Source of the DNA: Pseudomonas sp. ADAK18
GTDB taxonomy: Bacteria; Pseudomonadota; Gammaproteobacteria; Pseudomonadales; Pseudomonadaceae
NCBI RefSeq assembly: GCF_012935695.1
Contig: NZ_CP052859.1
Location: 3,389,001-3,453,000, forward strand
Direction of reading: 5' to 3'
Length of the DNA: 64,000 nucleotides
The position numbers were made by a program, and so were the translations under genes. A model generated the notes under the pieces. The model saw nothing but the letters and a program-made list of their open reading frames with translations, was not told the origin of the DNA and did not search any database. Shown one piece after another: positions 28,609-37,784 of this stretch (its first letter is position 1; each line of letters opens with the position of its first letter).

Positions 28609-31600
28609 ATGCGCAACCCCGCTGACCACACCCCACCGCTGCCTCGCATTCATGCGCTCGACCCGCAGGAGGCGGAGCAGAGCTGGGAAAGTGCCCCACA
28701 ATTATTGGCCGCACTCAATGCCGCACGCCTGGGCGCCTGGTCCTGGGAAATCGACAGCGGGCGAATCAGTTGGTCACGAGGCACACAGGCACTGTTCGGT
28801 TTCGACCCCAAGCAACCGCTACCCAAGGACCTGGAATACCTCGACCTGCTGGCGGTCGAGGACCGCGCCAAGGTGGTCCGGGCCTTTCATGCGGTGCTGG
28901 CGGGTGAGCCCTTCGCACAGGCGATGCACCATCGCATTCAATGGCCCGATGGCAGCCTGCACTGGCTGGAAATCAACGGCAGCCTATTACCGGACAAGAC
29001 CGGCCGCCGACGGATGATCGGGGTGATCCGCGAGATCACCCACCAGCGCGAACGGGAACAGGCCCTCAGCCACTCCGAAAAGCGCTTCGCCACGCTGTTT
29101 CACCTGTGTCCGAACATGGTGCTGCTGACCCGCCAGGCTGATGGCCAGATCAGCGAAGCCAACCAGTATTTCGAAAGCCTGTTCGGCTGGCCGGTGGCCG
29201 ATGCCATCGGCCGTAGCACCCTGGACCTGGGCCTGTGGGTACACCCGGAACAACGCGCCTTGCTGGTCAAGGCCACCCAGCGCAAGGGCGAGCCCATCAG
29301 CATGGAGGTGCAGTTCCGCGCCAGCAACGGGCAGATTCACGACGGCACCCTCAGTGCGCAAAAAGTCGAGATGGACGGCGAGGCCTACCTGATCAGCACG
29401 TTCCTCGACACCACGGAACGCAAGAACGCCGAACAAGCCCTCAAAGACAGCCAGGAGCGCCTGGACCTGGCGCTCGACTCGGCGCAACTGGGCACCTGGG
29501 ACTGGCACATCCCCACCGGCTTGCTTTATGGCTCGGCACGGGCCGCCCAATTGCACGGGCTGGAACCTCAACCGTTTCACGAGTCCTTCGACGCCTTTTT
29601 TGAAGGCATGCCCCATCAAGAGCGTGAAAGCATGCGCCATGCCTATCGCACGCTGCGAGAGGGTCCGGCGGGTAACTATCAGCTGACGTATCGAGTGCAA
29701 CTGGAGGATGGCAGCTCCCGCTACCTGGAAAGCCGCGCCCGCCTCTATCGCGATGAGCAAGGTGCACCGCTGCGCATGGCTGGCACCTTGCTCGACATCA
29801 CCGACCAGGTGGAGCGCGAACAACGCCTGAGCGCGTCCGAGGAAAAATTTGCCAGCCTGTTCCAGGCCAGCCCCGATCCAATCTGCGTGACGCGCCTGGA
29901 AACCGGCCAGTTCATCGAGATCAACCCAGCCTTCACTCTGACCTTCGGCTGGACCGCCGCCGAGGTCATCAACAGTAACGCGGAACAACTCGGCCTGTGG
30001 AATGAGTCCAGCCAGCGCCTGCAACGCATCGAGCAGGTTATCCGCGACCAGGCGCTGAACAATGTGGCGATCATTGTCCATCACAAGAATGGCCAAAACC
30101 TGACCTGTGTGATTTCCAGCCGCCTGATCAAGGTGGGTGAGCACCCCTGTATCGTCACCACCTTGCGCGATATCACTCAACAGCAGCGCTCGGAAGCAGC
30201 ACTCAAGGCCAGCGAAGAGAAGTTCGCCAAGGCCTTCCATTCCAGCCCTGACGCGGTGTCCATCACCGAACGCGATACCGGGCGCTACCTGGAGGTCAAC
30301 GACGGCTTCTGCCGCTTGACCGGCTATCGCGCACAAGAAGCCATTGGCCTGACGCTGTACCAGATTGGCATCTGGGCCGACGAGAACCAGCGTGCGGCGC
30401 TGCTGGCTGAATTGCAGATCAAGGGCCGCATTCATCATGTGGAAATGCTCTGGCACAACAAGCGTGGGGAGGTAATGGCGGTCGAGGTGTCAGTCGAGCC
30501 GATCACCCTTAATGAAACCGCGTGCCTGCTGCTGACTGCCCGGGATGTCAGCCTGTTGAAAAACGCCCAGGCGCAGATACGCCACCTGGCCTATCACGAC
30601 CCACTGACCAACCTGCCCAACCGCGCGTTGCTGATGGACCGCCTGAGCCAACAGATCGCCCTGCTCAAGCGCCATAACCTGCGGGGCGCCCTGCTGTTTC
30701 TCGACCTGGATCACTTCAAGCACATCAACGATTCCCTGGGCCACCCGGTGGGCGACACGGTGCTGAAAATCGTCACCGCGCGCCTGGAAGCCAGTGTGCG
30801 CATGGAAGACACCGTGGCGCGCCTGGGAGGCGATGAGTTTGTGGTACTGCTCAGTGGCCTGGAAGGTTCGCGGGCGGAGGTCAGCAACCAGGTTCAGACG
30901 CTGGCCGACACCCTGCGCGAATTGCTGTCGGAGCCGATGTTCCTTGATGGCCACCGCTTGCAGGTCACACCGAGCATTGGTGTGGCGCTGATTCCCGATC
31001 ACGGCTCGACACCGACTGACTTGCTCAAGCGCGCCGACATCGCCCTGTACCGCGCCAAAGACTCCGGACGCAACACCACCCAGATGTTCCATAACAGCAT
31101 GCAGAAAACCGCCAGTGAACGACTGCGCATGGAGACTGACCTGCGCCTGGCCTTGTCACGCGGCGAATTCAGCGTGCATTACCAACCGCAAGTGGACGCC
31201 CGAGGCAATCGCATCGTCGGCGCCGAGGCCCTGGTGCGCTGGCAGCATCCGCAACTGGGCGCGCAATCGCCAGCCGAATTTATCAAGGTCCTGGAGGACA
31301 GCGGGCTGATTCTGGAAGTGGGCACCTGGATTCTCGACGAGGCGTGCGGAGCGTTCGCGCAACTGATTGCCGAAGGTTTGGTGGACCCGCTGAATTTCAG
31401 CCTTTGCGTCAATATCAGCCCCCGACAGTTTCGCCAGAATGATTTTGTCGAACGGGTGGAACGCAGCCTGCGGCGGTTCCAATTGCCATTCACGCTGCTG
31501 AAACTGGAAATCACCGAAGGCATCGTGATCCAGAACCTGGACGAAACCATCAGCAAGATGCGTCGCCTGAAAAAACTCGGTGTGAGTTTTGCGATGGACG

Positions 31601-31887
31601 ACTTTGGTACGGGTTACTCGTCACTCACCTACCTCAAGCGGCTGCCGGTGGATGCGCTGAAGATTGACCAGTCGTTTGTGCGCGATGCGACACATGATCC
31701 TAACGATGCCGAGATCATTCGGGCGATTGTGGCGATGGCTCGAAGCTTGAACCTTGAGGTAATTGCCGAGGGGGTGGAAACGCCTGAGCAGCTAGCGTTC
31801 CTGCAAGGGTTGGGCTGCCATTTGTATCAAGGGTATTTGCACAGCAGGCCGCTGCCAATGGAGGGGTTCAAGCAGCTATTGGAATGA
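28609..31887 (+). CDS. Five-PAS GGDEF-EAL cyclic-di-GMP protein
   Basis: 1092 residues without a predicted membrane segment. Five PAS/PAC units in a row (about 30-150, 155-275, 280-405, 407-525, 530-650), then GGDEF (660-825) and EAL (840-1085). The cyclase signature is intact (RLGGDEF near 737) and the product-inhibition I-site RMED sits the expected five residues before it. The EAL motif is intact (EALVRW near 873), as is the DDFGTGYSSL metal loop near 995. Both activities, or a GTP-stimulated phosphodiesterase, are possible. The ATG at 28609 is chosen over a TTG seven codons earlier. Confidence 0.92.
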   Translation: MRNPADHTPPLPRIHALDPQEAEQSWESAPQLLAALNAARLGAWSWEIDSGRISWSRGTQALFGFDPKQPLPKDLEYLDLLAVEDRAKVVRAFHAVLAGEPFAQAMHHRIQWPDGSLHWLEINGSLLPDKTGRRRMIGVIREITHQREREQALSHSEKRFATLFHLCPNMVLLTRQADGQISEANQYFESLFGWPVADAIGRSTLDLGLWVHPEQRALLVKATQRKGEPISMEVQFRASNGQIHDGTLSAQKVEMDGEAYLISTFLDTTERKNAEQALKDSQERLDLALDSAQLGTWDWHIPTGLLYGSARAAQLHGLEPQPFHESFDAFFEGMPHQERESMRHAYRTLREGPAGNYQLTYRVQLEDGSSRYLESRARLYRDEQGAPLRMAGTLLDITDQVEREQRLSASEEKFASLFQASPDPICVTRLETGQFIEINPAFTLTFGWTAAEVINSNAEQLGLWNESSQRLQRIEQVIRDQALNNVAIIVHHKNGQNLTCVISSRLIKVGEHPCIVTTLRDITQQQRSEAALKASEEKFAKAFHSSPDAVSITERDTGRYLEVNDGFCRLTGYRAQEAIGLTLYQIGIWADENQRAALLAELQIKGRIHHVEMLWHNKRGEVMAVEVSVEPITLNETACLLLTARDVSLLKNAQAQIRHLAYHDPLTNLPNRALLMDRLSQQIALLKRHNLRGALLFLDLDHFKHINDSLGHPVGDTVLKIVTARLEASVRMEDTVARLGGDEFVVLLSGLEGSRAEVSNQVQTLADTLRELLSEPMFLDGHRLQVTPSIGVALIPDHGSTPTDLLKRADIALYRAKDSGRNTTQMFHNSMQKTASERLRMETDLRLALSRGEFSVHYQPQVDARGNRIVGAEALVRWQHPQLGAQSPAEFIKVLEDSGLILEVGTWILDEACGAFAQLIAEGLVDPLNFSLCVNISPRQFRQNDFVERVERSLRRFQLPFTLLKLEITEGIVIQNLDETISKMRRLKKLGVSFAMDDFGTGYSSLTYLKRLPVDALKIDQSFVRDATHDPNDAEIIRAIVAMARSLNLEVIAEGVETPEQLAFLQGLGCHLYQGYLHSRPLPMEGFKQLLE

Positions 31888-31902
31888 GCCTGGTAATTAA
31901 GC

Positions 31903-31927
31903 AGTCACCCTGCCAGGCAGAGTGACT
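31903..31927. terminator. Hairpin after the GGDEF-EAL gene
   Basis: AGTCACCCTGCC and GGCAGAGTGACT pair almost perfectly around a single A, 16 bases after the stop. No T-run follows, so termination is only presumed. Confidence 0.5.
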
Positions 31928-32046
31928 GTGAACGCGCGCATTCGATTGCGCTTGGCCGTCGATGTAGACCCGCAATTCCATTTGGTAATAACCCTAGCTC
32001 CTGTTTCTACGATTAGCCTGAACATCTTCTCAAAAGAGAATCCATG

Positions 32047-32385
32047 CTAGGACTTTACAAACCAGTCCTTAAACAAATTCAACCCCATCACAAACTTCTT
32101 AATGCTGCTTGCAACATAAGACAACGCGTCAATCGCCTGCCCAATAAACTTTCCAAGCTCTGCCATAATTCCGGTTGGCTCCGCTGGCACCGACACAGGT
32201 GTTGCGGGTATTGGTACTGATGCCGGTGGTGCTATCACGAAGTGAGCAGGAAAACTAGCAGAGGCTTTATCCACCTCATGTCTAAAGCTGGATTTTTTTT
32301 CCGCGCAGCAATCCTCCCTCATTTTTTGTTCACTGTATTTTTCAACACCCGCAAAAAAACCACTCGACCGATAAGAATCTATCAA
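32047..32385 (-). CDS. Small hypothetical protein with Pro-rich linker and C-terminal hydrophobic helix
   Basis: 112 residues, no family recognised. The start is a TTG at 32385 with a good ribosome binding site (GGGAGA, six bases before it). Layout: a polar N-terminal half with a CC pair (residues 26-27), a Pro/Val/Ala linker (about 52-70), and an amphipathic or membrane-active segment (IGQAIDALSYVASSIKKFV, then LNLFKDWF) to the C-terminus. The same order of helix type and Pro-rich linker, in a different arrangement, is found in the 311-residue protein encoded just upstream. The DNA is clearly more AT-rich than the neighbouring core genes, which suggests transfer. May be a secreted partner or a partial paralogue. 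Confidence 0.6.
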   Translation of the reverse strand: MIDSYRSSGFFAGVEKYSEQKMREDCCAEKKSSFRHEVDKASASFPAHFVIAPPASVPIPATPVSVPAEPTGIMAELGKFIGQAIDALSYVASSIKKFVMGLNLFKDWFVKS

Positions 32386-32564
32386 GATAAATCTCCCAAC
32401 TAGCTATTATTCAGAATGAAAGCTGCATATTAACTATGCGACTCAGGCTTATCAGGTAATCACCAACCAAACCACACACGAAACATCAAATCATATCAAC
32501 AAGGCAGAGATACCCCTCTAACAAAATCCTACGAAAGTCTCTGATCTATTCGACAACGGTCACT

Positions 32565-33500
32565 TTAAAAAAGGCCCGTTATTGTGTGAGGCTGATACGG
32601 CTTGCGACCTCGCTTGCCATAGTCTTCTTCAACCCCTTCAATTACCGCCACCGAGTGCCCACGCCGCTCTACCGTACCAATCATGCCATTGAGCAGATCC
32701 GACAAGGGAACGGGTTTGATATGATTCTTCAACCCCAGTCGCAGCAAGCCTTCGCGGGAGTATTCACCATCATTCAGGGTCTTTATCGCCTGATTGAAGC
32801 TGCGCGCCGCGGTTCTATCGTTATTCTCCATCTGCGCTCGCTTGGCGCTTGCTGCAAACAGAAAGTGGGCATCCTTGAGCATTTCCTGATCTCGCCCCAT
32901 GAATTGCGACCCTCTGATTGCCACTTGCAATTCTGCATCGCTGAATTTAACTTCAACCCCATCCCTCATTACCACTTCATACCCGCCACCTGTTGTCTTT
33001 ACCTCTTTAAATATATCTGAGGGTTTCTGACCAAATTTCATCATGGCTGCCTTGATTGCAGACACAGTGACACAGTTGCCATCGGGCCCTTGCCTGAAGC
33101 CACCCCATATATCATTTGGTTTCTTACCGGGGGTACGCCCAGGAGAAATTGGAGATGGACCAATAGGGGATGGGCGGACAGGAAACGGCGTAACAGTTGC
33201 GGGAGCAACAGGGGTAGGTGCAGCTGGAACGACAGGTTTCGCAGGTGGCGAGAAGAAAGTTCGAAAAAGATTTATCGCCATACTGACCATACTAAAGATG
33301 GCTTGAAGAGCCTCAGCCATTTCTTTCAAGCTATTATGGGTAGTGGCACTCCCGGACGTGCCAACAGAGGCCCCGCTATAAGCTATTTTCGGCCCTGCTT
33401 GTAATTTTTTAGTTTGCGTAGAAGCGGCCGCCCTCTCAACTCCTTCATTTCGACACATCCCACTCATAACAGCATCGCTTAACACACTTGAAACATGCAT
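32565..33500 (-). CDS. Putative secreted papain-like cysteine protease or effector
   Basis: 311 residues from the ATG at 33500, which has a clear ribosome binding site (CAGGAGAAG); the in-frame TTG further upstream does not. Layout: a Ser/Thr/Ala-rich N-terminus (1-55), a hydrophobic amphipathic segment (about 60-84, FSMVSMAINLFRTFF), a Pro-rich linker (85-125), and a globular C-terminal domain. In the latter, DGNCVTVSAIKAAM (Cys143) and RRGHSVAVIEG (His282) followed by EEDYG resemble the Cys and His regions of papain-fold proteases. This is inferred from motif spacing only. No Sec signal; a type III or type VI effector is possible. No chaperone or secretion gene lies nearby. AT-rich compared with the flanks. 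Confidence 0.65.
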   Translation of the reverse strand: MHVSSVLSDAVMSGMCRNEGVERAAASTQTKKLQAGPKIAYSGASVGTSGSATTHNSLKEMAEALQAIFSMVSMAINLFRTFFSPPAKPVVPAAPTPVAPATVTPFPVRPSPIGPSPISPGRTPGKKPNDIWGGFRQGPDGNCVTVSAIKAAMMKFGQKPSDIFKEVKTTGGGYEVVMRDGVEVKFSDAELQVAIRGSQFMGRDQEMLKDAHFLFAASAKRAQMENNDRTAARSFNQAIKTLNDGEYSREGLLRLGLKNHIKPVPLSDLLNGMIGTVERRGHSVAVIEGVEEDYGKRGRKPYQPHTITGLF

Positions 33501-34038
33501 AAACTTCTCCTGAACGATCGATTTAAAAACATTAAGCAACTTAAAAACAATAAAGCACTGATTAGAAATCAGGCGCCATCTACTTGTACTTAATGCTCTT
33601 CGTCAGTGGCCAGTCGGGTCAGCAGGTTCCAGCAACACAAGTAACCACAAGCTGCGAAATCTCAAAAATGACGATATCGCCATAGGTTTAATCTGGTGCC
33701 ATGTGAGATTTTTCCGATCAATTCAACGCGCACAAACAACCGAAAACCCGCGCCCTTGCACGCCTGCATCACACCGAGAGGGCATGAACGGAGCCAGATC
33801 ACCTGACGAAAACCGTATTGGCCTCTTGTCATTTCTTGCCGTACTTGATCAAGCAGAAACGCACCTTTCAGGCCTACCAACGCCTAAAAGACGCGCACAA
33901 AAAAGGGCGCCAATGGCGCCCTTCCTGACTGCTTGAACGTGATGCGTGATGACTCAATGTTGCAAAGCCGACTCTCGTAGCACTCCCCTCTAGCTAAGAA
34001 CCGCTGATTGCAGATCAAGGGGTTTTTTCAGAAACACT
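33501..34038. other. Gene-poor stretch with dusC terminator
   Basis: About 540 bases. The right part holds the terminator of dusC (33897-33924). A minus-strand frame of 72 codons (33662-33880) has no clear start signal and no family I recognise; I treat it as chance or a remnant. Otherwise nothing visible. Confidence 0.5.
33897..33924 (-). terminator. Rho-independent terminator of dusC
   Basis: Minus strand: AAGGGCGCC, loop ATT, GGCGCCCTT, followed by a run of T. Perfect nine-pair stem. Confidence 0.85.
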
Positions 34039-34998
34039 TCACGCTGCTTCGGGGTGAGCCATACCGAGCAATCGGCTGACCTGCTGCAGATCAGTTTCCC
34101 GGCGCAGGGCGGTAAACAGCTCCACCGCTTGGGGGTAGTTGCGCGTCAACATCGCGAGCCACTGCTTTAAACGGCCCGGGGCCTGGCGCTCCGTCAACTG
34201 CGCGACCGATTGCGTCCAGAATTCCTGAAGCATCGGCTGCATCTGCGCCCAGGTCATCTCCACCACTTCTTCGCCGGCACGCGCCGCCGCAATCTGCCGG
34301 GCCAGGTCGGGGCGAGCCACCAGGCCGCGACCGAGCATGATGTCTTCGACACCGCTGATTTCCCGACAACGCCGCCAATCCTCGACGCTCCAGATATCAC
34401 CGTTGGCGAACACCGGCACCTTGACCACGTCCTGCACCCGTGGGATCCACTCCCAGTGGGCCGGTGGCTTGTAACCGTCGGCCTTGGTCCGTGCATGAAC
34501 GACGATATGAGCCGCTCCACCTTCGGCCAGTGCCGTGGCGCAGACCAGCGCACCGTCCGGGCTGTCGAAGCCCAGGCGCATCTTGGCAGTGACTGGGATA
34601 TGCGCCGGCACCGCACGGCGCACGTGTTCGACGATCTGGTTGAGCAGCTCCGGCTCCTTGAGCAGCACCGCACCGCCTCGGGATTTATTGACGGTCTTGG
34701 CCGGGCAGCCGAAGTTCAGGTCGATGACCTCGCTGCCCAACTCGCAGGCCAGCGCGGCGTTTTCCGCCAGGCACACCGGGTCGGAGCCCAGCAATTGCAC
34801 ACGCAAGGGCACGCCAGCAGCGGTTTTGGCACCGTGCAGCAATTCCGGAGCGAGCTTGTGGAAGTAAGCAGGCGTCAGCAGGCGGTCGTTGACCCGGATG
34901 AACTCGGTCACGCACCAATCAATACCGCCCACCTGGGTCAGCACGTCCCGCAGGATGTTGTCGACCAACCCCTCCATGGGCGCCAAAGCAATTTGCAT
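34039..34998 (-). CDS. dusC: tRNA-dihydrouridine(16) synthase
   Basis: Flavoenzyme that reduces U16 in the D-loop of tRNAs. 319 residues from the ATG at 34998 ([14 protein letters not shown]). The Dus signature with the catalytic Cys is present ([22 protein letters not shown]) and the FMN-phosphate region follows ([21 protein letters not shown]). The sequence is closer to DusC than to DusA/B (ITEFIRV-type N-terminal motif). Confidence 0.93.
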   Translation of the reverse strand: MQIALAPMEGLVDNILRDVLTQVGGIDWCVTEFIRVNDRLLTPAYFHKLAPELLHGAKTAAGVPLRVQLLGSDPVCLAENAALACELGSEVIDLNFGCPAKTVNKSRGGAVLLKEPELLNQIVEHVRRAVPAHIPVTAKMRLGFDSPDGALVCATALAEGGAAHIVVHARTKADGYKPPAHWEWIPRVQDVVKVPVFANGDIWSVEDWRRCREISGVEDIMLGRGLVARPDLARQIAAARAGEEVVEMTWAQMQPMLQEFWTQSVAQLTERQAPGRLKQWLAMLTRNYPQAVELFTALRRETDLQQVSRLLGMAHPEAA

Positions 34999-35065
34999 GG
35001 AAAACACTCAACAAAAAACGTGGCGCAGTTTACTGGGTTTCCCACAACAACCGTTAACCCCTGCG

Positions 35066-35497
35066 TCAGATAGGCAACGCCGGGCCATAGCCGTCGATAA
35101 ACTCCGCCGGCATGCGCTTGGGCTTGCCGCTGGACAGCTCGATGCAGACAAAGGTGGTGTGTGCCCGCAGCAAGGTAGCACCGTCGCTGGGGCGGACCAG
35201 TTGAAAGCGTCGGGTCATTTTCAGGCGCTGATCCCAGTCGACAATCCAGGTCGCCAGTTGCAGTTCGTCGCCCTCATAACCCGCCGCCAGGTAGTCGATC
35301 TCATGGCGCACCACGGCCATGGCGCGATCCAGGCGTCGGTATTCGGTCAGGTCCAACCCCAGACGCTGGGAGTGACGCCAGGCGCAGCGCTCCAGCCAGG
35401 AAACATACACCGCGTTGTTGGCGTGACCCAGGCCGTCAATATCCTCGGGCGCTACCTGCAGATCGATGATAAACGGCGATGCCAAATCCCAGCCCAT
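35066..35497 (-). CDS. Acyl-CoA thioesterase, 4HBT hotdog family
   Basis: 143 residues with the YbgC/4-hydroxybenzoyl-CoA thioesterase pattern: the catalytic Asp lies in PEDIDGLGHANNAVYVSWLE (D20 or D22 region), followed by the typical VRHEIDYLAAG strand. It hydrolyses some acyl-CoA in the cytoplasm; the chain preference cannot be read. Normal length for the family. Confidence 0.88.
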   Translation of the reverse strand: MGWDLASPFIIDLQVAPEDIDGLGHANNAVYVSWLERCAWRHSQRLGLDLTEYRRLDRAMAVVRHEIDYLAAGYEGDELQLATWIVDWDQRLKMTRRFQLVRPSDGATLLRAHTTFVCIELSSGKPKRMPAEFIDGYGPALPI

Positions 35498-35546
35498 GCT
35501 TTGCTCCCGGTCGATTAATGTCGGCGGCAGCAGTGTAACCCAAGGC

Positions 35547-36383
35547 TCAGGCGGTTTGCCGCTCCGGCAGGCGAGAACCGGCCAGCAACGCCAGCACGCC
35601 TTCGATGACTCGCGGATCGGCCAATACCTTCTGGTGGCCGCCCTGCTCCAGGCGCATCAGGCGGCTGTCAAACCACGCTTCATGGATCATCTGGGAGGCT
35701 TTGACCGGAACAAACGTGTCGTCTTCGGCGTGCACGATCAGGCCCGGCATGTTCATTTGGTAATGGGCTACATCCAGATGCTTGAGCGGCATACCCAAGG
35801 TGAACTCGACTTGCTGGATAAACGCCGAACGTGCGCGAGCCGGCAAGCCGACCACACCGGCAAACCCACGCAACACATCGAGAAAACGCGACGGCGCAGC
35901 AATGCTCACCAGCGCCTCGGTGCGCAACCCCAATTGGACAGCCAGCATCGCGCTGGCGCCGCCCATGGAGTGACCGACAACGGCATGTAATGGCGGCAAC
36001 TCGGCAGCGGCTTCCAACATGGCTCGGGCAAACAGCAGCACATGCGCCTCACGCCCGGGCGAGCGACCATGCGCCGGACCTTCCAAGGCAATCACTGAGT
36101 AACCGGCGTCCACCAGCGCGGTGATCAGGCTGGCAAACTGCGTCGGGCGCCCTTCCCAGCCGTGCATCAACAACACTGCCGGCCCTTGGCCCCAGCGCAG
36201 CGCCGACAAACCGAAACGCAAGGTCATGCGCTCCGATTGCGCCAACAGCGGCAGCTCCCAATCACGGGGAGGATGGTTACGAGGCGTCATAAACGCCCGG
36301 CGCATCTTGCTGGCCACCGTTTGGGGCGCCAGGCGACCCAAGGTGCCATTGACTCCACGAACCCATTTAAGCGCGCTCATCAC
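35547..36383 (-). CDS. Alpha/beta hydrolase
   Basis: 278 residues with the complete fold signature: oxyanion region LLMHGWEGRPTQ, nucleophile elbow GHSMGG, acid in HAEDDTFVP and the catalytic His in GGHQKV. No signal peptide. It is encoded next to and downstream of a TetR regulator (25 bases), so the two are probably co-transcribed. Substrate unknown; the family includes esterases and lipases. Confidence 0.88.
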   Translation of the reverse strand: MMSALKWVRGVNGTLGRLAPQTVASKMRRAFMTPRNHPPRDWELPLLAQSERMTLRFGLSALRWGQGPAVLLMHGWEGRPTQFASLITALVDAGYSVIALEGPAHGRSPGREAHVLLFARAMLEAAAELPPLHAVVGHSMGGASAMLAVQLGLRTEALVSIAAPSRFLDVLRGFAGVVGLPARARSAFIQQVEFTLGMPLKHLDVAHYQMNMPGLIVHAEDDTFVPVKASQMIHEAWFDSRLMRLEQGGHQKVLADPRVIEGVLALLAGSRLPERQTA

Positions 36384-36408
36384 TCACTCCCAAGGCCCAA
36401 GGCCGTCC

Positions 36409-36948
36409 TCAGCGCACGGCCGACTTGGCCGCGCGCAACATGCGATCTGACAACTCTCCAGGCCCGAGGGCGCGGGCCAACGCCAAGCCACCGACCATCA
36501 ACGCCATGTCAGCCAGGGCTTTGTCGGTGTCTTCAGGACTGGCGGCCAACTGGGCCGCCATCAGTTCAACGTGCTCGTTGAGCACCCGCCGAAAGTCGTC
36601 CGGCAAGCGGCCCATCTCCCCCACCGTGGCGGGAATCGGGCAGGCTTGGGCGGTGGAATCACGGTGCTTGCGTGACAGGTAGAACGCCGCCACCAGGGCG
36701 CGTCGCTCTTCTCCTGTCAGCTCGGCGTCCATGTCGTCGACGGAAGCACGACGCTGGGCCAGCAATTGATTGAAGGCCTCCAGCATCAACGCATCCTTGC
36801 TTTCGAAATGGGCATAGAAACCGCCCACGGTCAGCCCCGCCGCACCCATTACTTCGCCCACGCTGGGCTCGGCCGGGCCACGCTGGACCAGCGCAGCACT
36901 GGCGGCCTGAAGAATGCGTTCACGGGTTTGCGCTTTTTTATCGTTCAT
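36409..36948 (-). CDS. TetR/AcrR family transcriptional regulator
   Basis: 179 residues. The N-terminal helix-turn-helix reads SVGEVMGAAGLTVGGFYAHF, typical of TetR proteins, and the C-terminal ligand domain is all-alpha. A perfect inverted repeat lies 26 bases upstream of its start (36974-36996) and is the likely autoregulatory operator. The hydrolase gene just downstream is the probable target. Confidence 0.9.
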   Translation of the reverse strand: MNDKKAQTRERILQAASAALVQRGPAEPSVGEVMGAAGLTVGGFYAHFESKDALMLEAFNQLLAQRRASVDDMDAELTGEERRALVAAFYLSRKHRDSTAQACPIPATVGEMGRLPDDFRRVLNEHVELMAAQLAASPEDTDKALADMALMVGGLALARALGPGELSDRMLRAAKSAVR

Positions 36949-36973
36949 CGCTGCCTCCGAATATTACGAATGA

Positions 36974-36996
36974 AATATTATTCTCATCATAATATT
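36974..36996. promoter_or_regulatory. Candidate TetR operator
   Basis: AATATTAT, seven bases, ATAATATT: a perfect 8-base inverted repeat in an AT-rich promoter region just before the tetR start. Confidence 0.55.
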
Positions 36997-37073
36997 TAGC
37001 AAGTCATTGAGGTGACCATTGGTCAGAAGAAGTATCAAGGAGAGAGGAAATTGGCAAACGCTAGACAAACAAA

Positions 37074-37104
37074 AGGGCCATTCAATAATTGAATGACCCT
37101 TAAA
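37074..37104 (-). terminator. Terminator of the tRNA-Glu/Ala operon
   Basis: Minus strand: AAGGGTCATTCAA, loop TTA, TTGAATGGCCCTTTTG; a 13-base stem with one mismatch and a short T-run, 22 bases after the last tRNA. Confidence 0.8.
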
Positions 37105-37126
37105 AATCCCGCAGAGCGGGTAATCG

Positions 37127-37202
37127 TGGCGTCCCCTAGGGGACTCGAACCCCTGTTACCGCCGTGAAAGGGCGGTGTCCTAGGCCACTAGACGAAGGGG
37201 AC
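37127..37202 (-). tRNA. tRNA-Glu (TTC), copy 2
   Basis: 76 bases with encoded CCA, acceptor stem GTCCCCT/AGGGGAC, anticodon loop CTTTCAC with TTC. Identical to copy 1 at 37407-37482. Confidence 0.97.
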
Positions 37203-37280
37203 ACAAACCTTCTGTACAACGTGATCAAACTGAGTCTGATCAGTTCAAGGACGGTGTGGCCAGACCTTGAACGTGTAAAT

Positions 37281-37356
<76 letters not shown>

Positions 37357-37406
37357 GGATTTTTCGCCTCGCGGCGCAGCAGACCTTTCGAGCTGCTTGT
37401 TGAAAC

Positions 37407-37482
37407 TGGCGTCCCCTAGGGGACTCGAACCCCTGTTACCGCCGTGAAAGGGCGGTGTCCTAGGCCACTAGACGAAGGGGAC
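37407..37482 (-). tRNA. tRNA-Glu (TTC), copy 1
   Basis: Same sequence as the copy at 37127-37202. The order on the transcript is Ala-Glu-Ala-Glu. Confidence 0.97.
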
Positions 37483-37561
37483 ACAAACCTTCTATACAAC
37501 ATGATCAGGCTGAGTCTGATCGAATTCAAGGACGGTGTGGCCAGACCTTGAACGTGTAAAT

Positions 37562-37637
<76 letters not shown>

Positions 37638-37658
37638 TCGTCGGTGAGGACGGGGCGA

Positions 37659-37687
37659 ATCTTAAGGGCGTATTGGAAAGCTGTCAA
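37659..37687 (-). promoter_or_regulatory. Sigma70 promoter of the tRNA-Ala/Glu operon
   Basis: Minus strand TTGACA (37682-37687), 17-base spacer, TAAGAT (37659-37664), followed by a GC-rich discriminator (TCGCCCCGTCC) as is usual for stringently controlled stable RNA promoters. Confidence 0.85.
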
Positions 37688-37743
37688 ATTTTTTTTCAAC
37701 AATTTCCAAAATTTTTTGCCGACATAACAATCACTTACCGACT

Positions 37744-37765
37744 AAACCCCGGAAAACCGGGGTTT
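37744..37765 (-). terminator. Terminator hairpin of gltX
   Basis: AAACCCCGG, loop of four, CCGGGGTTT: a perfect 9-pair stem 20 bases after the gltX stop. Its T-run is weak on the minus strand. Confidence 0.7.
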
Positions 37766-37784
37766 AATCGTTACAACCGCTTAC

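Noticed and set aside
28987-30456. 489-codon minus-strand frame inside the GGDEF-EAL gene
   Set aside because: Antisense shadow of the PAS region; no start signal.
33662-33880. 72-codon minus-strand frame
   Set aside because: No ribosome binding site, no recognised family, and it crosses a gene-poor stretch; could be a remnant but not supported.
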